NCBI GenBank assembly: GCA_002426015.1
Contig: DINS01000031.1
Location: forward strand, 142,213 to 160,276
Reading direction: 5' to 3'
Source of the DNA: Flavobacteriaceae bacterium UBA5534
GTDB lineage: Bacteria; Bacteroidota; Bacteroidia; Flavobacteriales; Flavobacteriaceae
DNA length: 18,064 nucleotides
The position numbers were made by a program, and so were the translations under genes. This document shows positions 15,466 through 18,064 of the stretch, one piece after another. The notes under the pieces were generated by a model. The model did not search any database. It was given only the letters and a program-made list of their open reading frames with translations, and was not told the origin of the DNA. Position 1 is the stretch's first letter. The number at the start of each line of letters is the position of its first letter.

Positions 15466-17427
15466 TCACTTCCACGTCATTTTCTGTAAACGTACCGCAT
15501 TGAAAATAGCCAAAAGTGCCACACCGACATCTGCAAAAACCGCTTCCCACATTGTTGCCAGACCACCTGCACCTAAAATTAAAACCACAGCTTTTACCCC
15601 AAAAGCTAAACCTATGTTTTGCCAAACGATACTGCGAGTGGAACGACCAATTTTAATAGCTCTTGCAATTTTGCTCGGTTGGTCCGTTTGAATAATGACA
15701 TCAGCGGTTTCTATGGCGACATCACTACCTAAGCCCCCCATTGCAATACCAACATCACTTGCTGCCAAGACAGGTGCATCGTTTATGCCATCGCCAATAA
15801 ACGCCACTTTGTTGTCGGTTTCAGACATCAGTTTTTCAACTTCTTCTAATTTATCCTCTGGAAGTAAGCCACCTTTTGCGGTATGTATACCCATTTCTTT
15901 GGCGACTTGTTGCGTAATGGAATCCTTATCGCCCGAAAGCATTATGATTTTTGAAATACCAGAATCACGAATTTGTTTGATGGCTTCGTGGGCATCATCC
16001 TTCAATTCATCAGCAATGATTACATAACCAGCGAATTTGCCTTCAATGGAAACCATAACAATTGATTCCACAATTGTGTCGGTTTCAGAAGGAACTTCAA
16101 TATTATTTGAAATCATCAATGCCTTATTTCCCACCAAAACGGCTTTACCATTTACCGTTCCTTTCAGTCCTTTTCCTGCCACTTCGGAAACATTACTTGC
16201 TTGAAAATCTTCGCCTTTGTCTTTGTATTCCATAATTGCCTTGGCAATGGGATGGGTGGATTGTTCTTCCATCGCCATCAGATATTTCATAAAATCGGTT
16301 TCTCCCCAATCAATTGACTTTATTTCCTTGATTTTAAAGACACCTTTGGTCACAGTTCCAGTTTTATCCATAACAACCGTATTCACTTTGGTCATTTCAT
16401 CTAAAAATGAAGCACCCTTAAATAGAATCCCATTTTTTGAAGCTGCTCCCAATCCACCGAAATATCCTAATGGTATTGATATAACCAACGCACAGGGACA
16501 GGAAATAACTAAGAAAATTAATGCTCTGTACAACCAATCACGAAACACGTAATCATCAACAAAAAAATAGGGCAGAAAAGTCAGACCTATGGCAAGAAAT
16601 ACAACGATAGGTGTATAAATTCGTGCAAACTTTCTGATGAACAATTCAGTCTTTGATTTCCGTGCGGTAGCATTTTCCACCATATCAAGAATTCTTGCAA
16701 TGGAACTATCCTTAAATTTTTTGGTGGTTTTAATTTCAATAACACCGTCCAGATTAATACTTCCCGCAAATACTTTTTCGCCCTTTGCTATGGTATCTGG
16801 TTTGCTTTCGCCTGTTAAGGCCGCTGTATTGAACGAGCCTTTTTTAGAAAGCAAAGTACCGTCCAAAGGAATTTTTTCGCCAACTCGCACTTGTACTTTT
16901 TCACCAATTTCTACCATTTCGGGATTTACTGAAATGTAATTGTTTTCACGATATACCAAAGCCTCATTAGGTCTTACATCAAGAAGAGCTTTAATGTTTC
17001 TTTTGGCTTTTTTTACTGCCGCATTTTGGAACAATTCGCCCACGGCATAAAACAGCATTACGGCGACACCTTCCGGATATTCACCAATGACGAACGCACC
17101 CAAGGTGGCAATGGACATTAGGAAAAATTCAGTAAAGAAATCTCCGTTTTTAATACTCTTCCATCCTTCTGTCATCACAGGAAAGCCAACAGGAATGTAC
17201 GCTATCACATACCACAAGATGCGAATCCAGCCCGAAAAGTGTGGAAACGCATTAAAATAATCAAGTGCAATTCCCACAATCAGCATTACAAAGCTGAAAA
17301 TTGCTGGTACATAAACTTTAAATTTCCCTATGCTTTCTGCGCTGCTTTGGTTGTGGGCATCATTGCGCTTGTGAGTATCTGAAGAAGTTTTATTCAAATC
17401 TCTTAAATTGACTTTCTTTTTTTTCAT
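15466..17427 (-). CDS. Heavy-metal P1B-type ATPase, Zn2+/Cd2+ efflux type
   Basis: This 653-residue inner-membrane pump has the full P-type set: TGES (205-208, actuator), the metal motif CPC (310-312) in a membrane helix, phosphorylation site Asp354 in DKTGT, HP (392-393) in the nucleotide domain and GDGINDAP (545-552). In the last membrane helices, Asn604, Lys612 (N-x7-K) and Asp633 (ADVG) match the P1B-2 class known for Zn, Cd and Pb rather than Cu. There is no N-terminal HMA domain; residues 1-35 are basic and hydrophilic with two His residues. The likely role is ATP-driven export of Zn or Cd to the periplasm, giving resistance. It lies 32 nt after a small exported-protein gene on the same strand, probably as an operon, and meets the integrase tail to tail. 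Metal choice is inferred from motifs. Confidence 0.93.
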   Translation of the reverse strand: MKKKKVNLRDLNKTSSDTHKRNDAHNQSSAESIGKFKVYVPAIFSFVMLIVGIALDYFNAFPHFSGWIRILWYVIAYIPVGFPVMTEGWKSIKNGDFFTEFFLMSIATLGAFVIGEYPEGVAVMLFYAVGELFQNAAVKKAKRNIKALLDVRPNEALVYRENNYISVNPEMVEIGEKVQVRVGEKIPLDGTLLSKKGSFNTAALTGESKPDTIAKGEKVFAGSINLDGVIEIKTTKKFKDSSIARILDMVENATARKSKTELFIRKFARIYTPIVVFLAIGLTFLPYFFVDDYVFRDWLYRALIFLVISCPCALVISIPLGYFGGLGAASKNGILFKGASFLDEMTKVNTVVMDKTGTVTKGVFKIKEIKSIDWGETDFMKYLMAMEEQSTHPIAKAIMEYKDKGEDFQASNVSEVAGKGLKGTVNGKAVLVGNKALMISNNIEVPSETDTIVESIVMVSIEGKFAGYVIIADELKDDAHEAIKQIRDSGISKIIMLSGDKDSITQQVAKEMGIHTAKGGLLPEDKLEEVEKLMSETDNKVAFIGDGINDAPVLAASDVGIAMGGLGSDVAIETADVIIQTDQPSKIARAIKIGRSTRSIVWQNIGLAFGVKAVVLILGAGGLATMWEAVFADVGVALLAIFNAVRLQKMTWK

Positions 17428-17459
17428 TAGTTTGATAATAATTTTATTTTAATTCACAG

Positions 17460-18011
17460 TTATTCCAATCTCAACACCAATTGCGCAAACTGCACCTCTA
17501 TGGTATCATCGATACCCTCTATTAAGAAATCCAAACCAGTATTTGAAACCAATAATTGTCCGGTTGCACTTATCAAGCAGGACATACTTACTCCTTGTTC
17601 TATATGGGTAATGGTTGCTTTAAATTGTGATTTAAAGGATTTTCCTTGATAAGTAACATCTATCAGCCAATTAAAGTTGATAGGGTCGTGCCGTTTTGAT
17701 AAAAAATCCTGTGATGGAATAGTGCCCGTGAACCGAAGCATCAAAGGGGCTTCCTGCTGTTGTAAAATGGTATTGATTTCAGGAATATCTGTTGATAAAG
17801 TCTTAAGGTCGAGTACACCATTAACCACTTTGGAATCATAATCAAGATATAAGGCCAATTTATGGCTTTCTGCCTTGACGGGTTTATCGTTAACCAAAGT
17901 CATCATCATAATATGACCTTCTTCAGTTGTATAAATTTTTTGGGCGTTTACCTTATAATAACTAACCAACAAGATTATTAAAATACAATGTTTAACATTC
18001 ATAATATCCAT
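17460..18011 (-). CDS. Small exported protein, YceI-like (putative)
   Basis: This 183-residue protein has a hydrophobic signal sequence (HCILIILLVSYYKVNA) with probable cleavage before Gln24. The mature part of about 160 residues is rich in beta-type sequence (ALYLDYDSKVVNGVLDLKTL, PLMLRFTGTIPSQDFLSK, YQGKSFKSQFKATITHIEQG). The pattern and length suggest a YceI-like lipocalin-type fold, but I recognise no decisive motif. A later ATG at 18002-18000 (MNVKHC) would also keep the signal peptide and is equally possible. The frame stays open to the window edge, but the signal peptide supports a start here. It is followed after 32 nt by the metal ATPase, so the two are probably co-transcribed; a role in the metal response is only suggested by this link. 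Confidence 0.7.
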   Translation of the reverse strand: MDIMNVKHCILIILLVSYYKVNAQKIYTTEEGHIMMMTLVNDKPVKAESHKLALYLDYDSKVVNGVLDLKTLSTDIPEINTILQQQEAPLMLRFTGTIPSQDFLSKRHDPINFNWLIDVTYQGKSFKSQFKATITHIEQGVSMSCLISATGQLLVSNTGLDFLIEGIDDTIEVQFAQLVLRLE

Positions 18012-18012
18012 C

Positions 18013-18030
18013 TTTAATTGTATAATTAAA
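18013..18030. promoter_or_regulatory. Short inverted repeat before the YceI-like gene
   Basis: TTTAATT (18013-18019) and AATTAAA (18024-18030) are perfect 7-bp arms with a GTAT spacer, directly before the ATG at 18011. It could be an operator or a chance AT-rich palindrome. It overlaps the stop of a possible upstream gene. Confidence 0.25.
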
Positions 18031-18064
18031 AAAAAGCAGCTTCTACTTTTGCTTTTAATGCTAT
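18026..18064 (-). CDS. Possible 3' end of an upstream gene (12 codons and stop, partial)
   Basis: On the minus strand from the window edge the frame reads IALKAKVEAAFF and then TAA at 18028-18026, 14 nt before the ATG of the YceI-like gene. Its composition looks coding and its spacing would suit an operon, but 12 codons are too few for certainty and no family can be named. Confidence 0.3.
   Translation of the reverse strand: MALKAKVEAAFF

Larger units (their letters stand above)
13944..18064. mobile_element. One end of an integrative element or genomic island inserted in tRNA-Leu (partial)
   Basis: The region starts at the broken tRNA-Leu, has repeat clusters typical of recombinase arm sites, then a tyrosine integrase, then metal-transport genes that have no link with the neighbouring glucan locus. 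No second copy of the tRNA 3' sequence was found up to 18,064, so the far junction, where an intact tRNA-Leu is expected, lies beyond the window. Whether the metal genes belong to the same element is inferred. Size and mobility cannot be judged. Confidence 0.6.

Noticed and set aside
16217..16552. Open frame of about 110 codons on the plus strand inside the metal ATPase gene
   Set aside because: It lies fully opposite a well-conserved P-type ATPase frame and its translation shows no family features; an antisense shadow.
1..18064. CRISPR array, IS element or rRNA
   Set aside because: No regularly spaced repeat-spacer series, no transposase frame and no rRNA-like sequence was seen on either strand.

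Overview
The window looks like a chromosome segment from a low-GC Bacteroidota bacterium, most likely a member of the Flavobacteriaceae. The evidence is a SusC/SusD pair, a type IX secretion C-terminal sorting domain, start codons without Shine-Dalgarno sequences, and the gene styles seen. No species can be named from the sequence alone.

Positions 1-13,777 form an alpha-glucan (starch/maltodextrin) utilisation locus. The minus-strand arm holds, in transcription order, a LacI-family regulator, an MFS disaccharide transporter, beta-phosphoglucomutase and the N-terminal third to half of a GH65 maltose phosphorylase that runs off the left edge. The divergent plus-strand arm holds SusC, SusD, a SusE/SusF-like lipoprotein with three tandem repeats and a secreted multidomain GH13 alpha-amylase with a T9SS sorting tail. 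The inferred route is as follows: the amylase cuts alpha-glucan outside the cell; the SusE-like protein and SusCD bind and import oligosaccharides; the MFS protein moves maltose into the cytoplasm; maltose phosphorylase gives glucose plus beta-glucose-1-phosphate; and PgmB makes glucose-6-phosphate. A perfect LacI-type palindrome lies between lacI and susC. The leader of the transporter operon has overlapping inverted repeats, and one 16-mer occurs in both control regions.

Positions 13,778-14,181 are non-coding and mark a junction. They hold the amylase terminator, a second hairpin that fits a tRNA terminator, a 58-nt 3' piece of tRNA-Leu(UAG) whose 5' half is missing, and a set of GTACCT-type repeats. 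A tyrosine integrase follows. This is the expected picture of one end of an integrative element inserted in a tRNA-Leu gene.

Positions 14,182-18,064 are the start of that element as far as the window shows. They hold the integrase, a convergent Zn/Cd-type P-type ATPase, a small YceI-like exported protein upstream of it in the same direction, and possibly the last codons of another gene at the right edge. The other end of the element is not in the window. I found no CRISPR array, IS transposase or rRNA. The novelty is mainly in the control regions and the integration junction; no clearly new gene system was seen.
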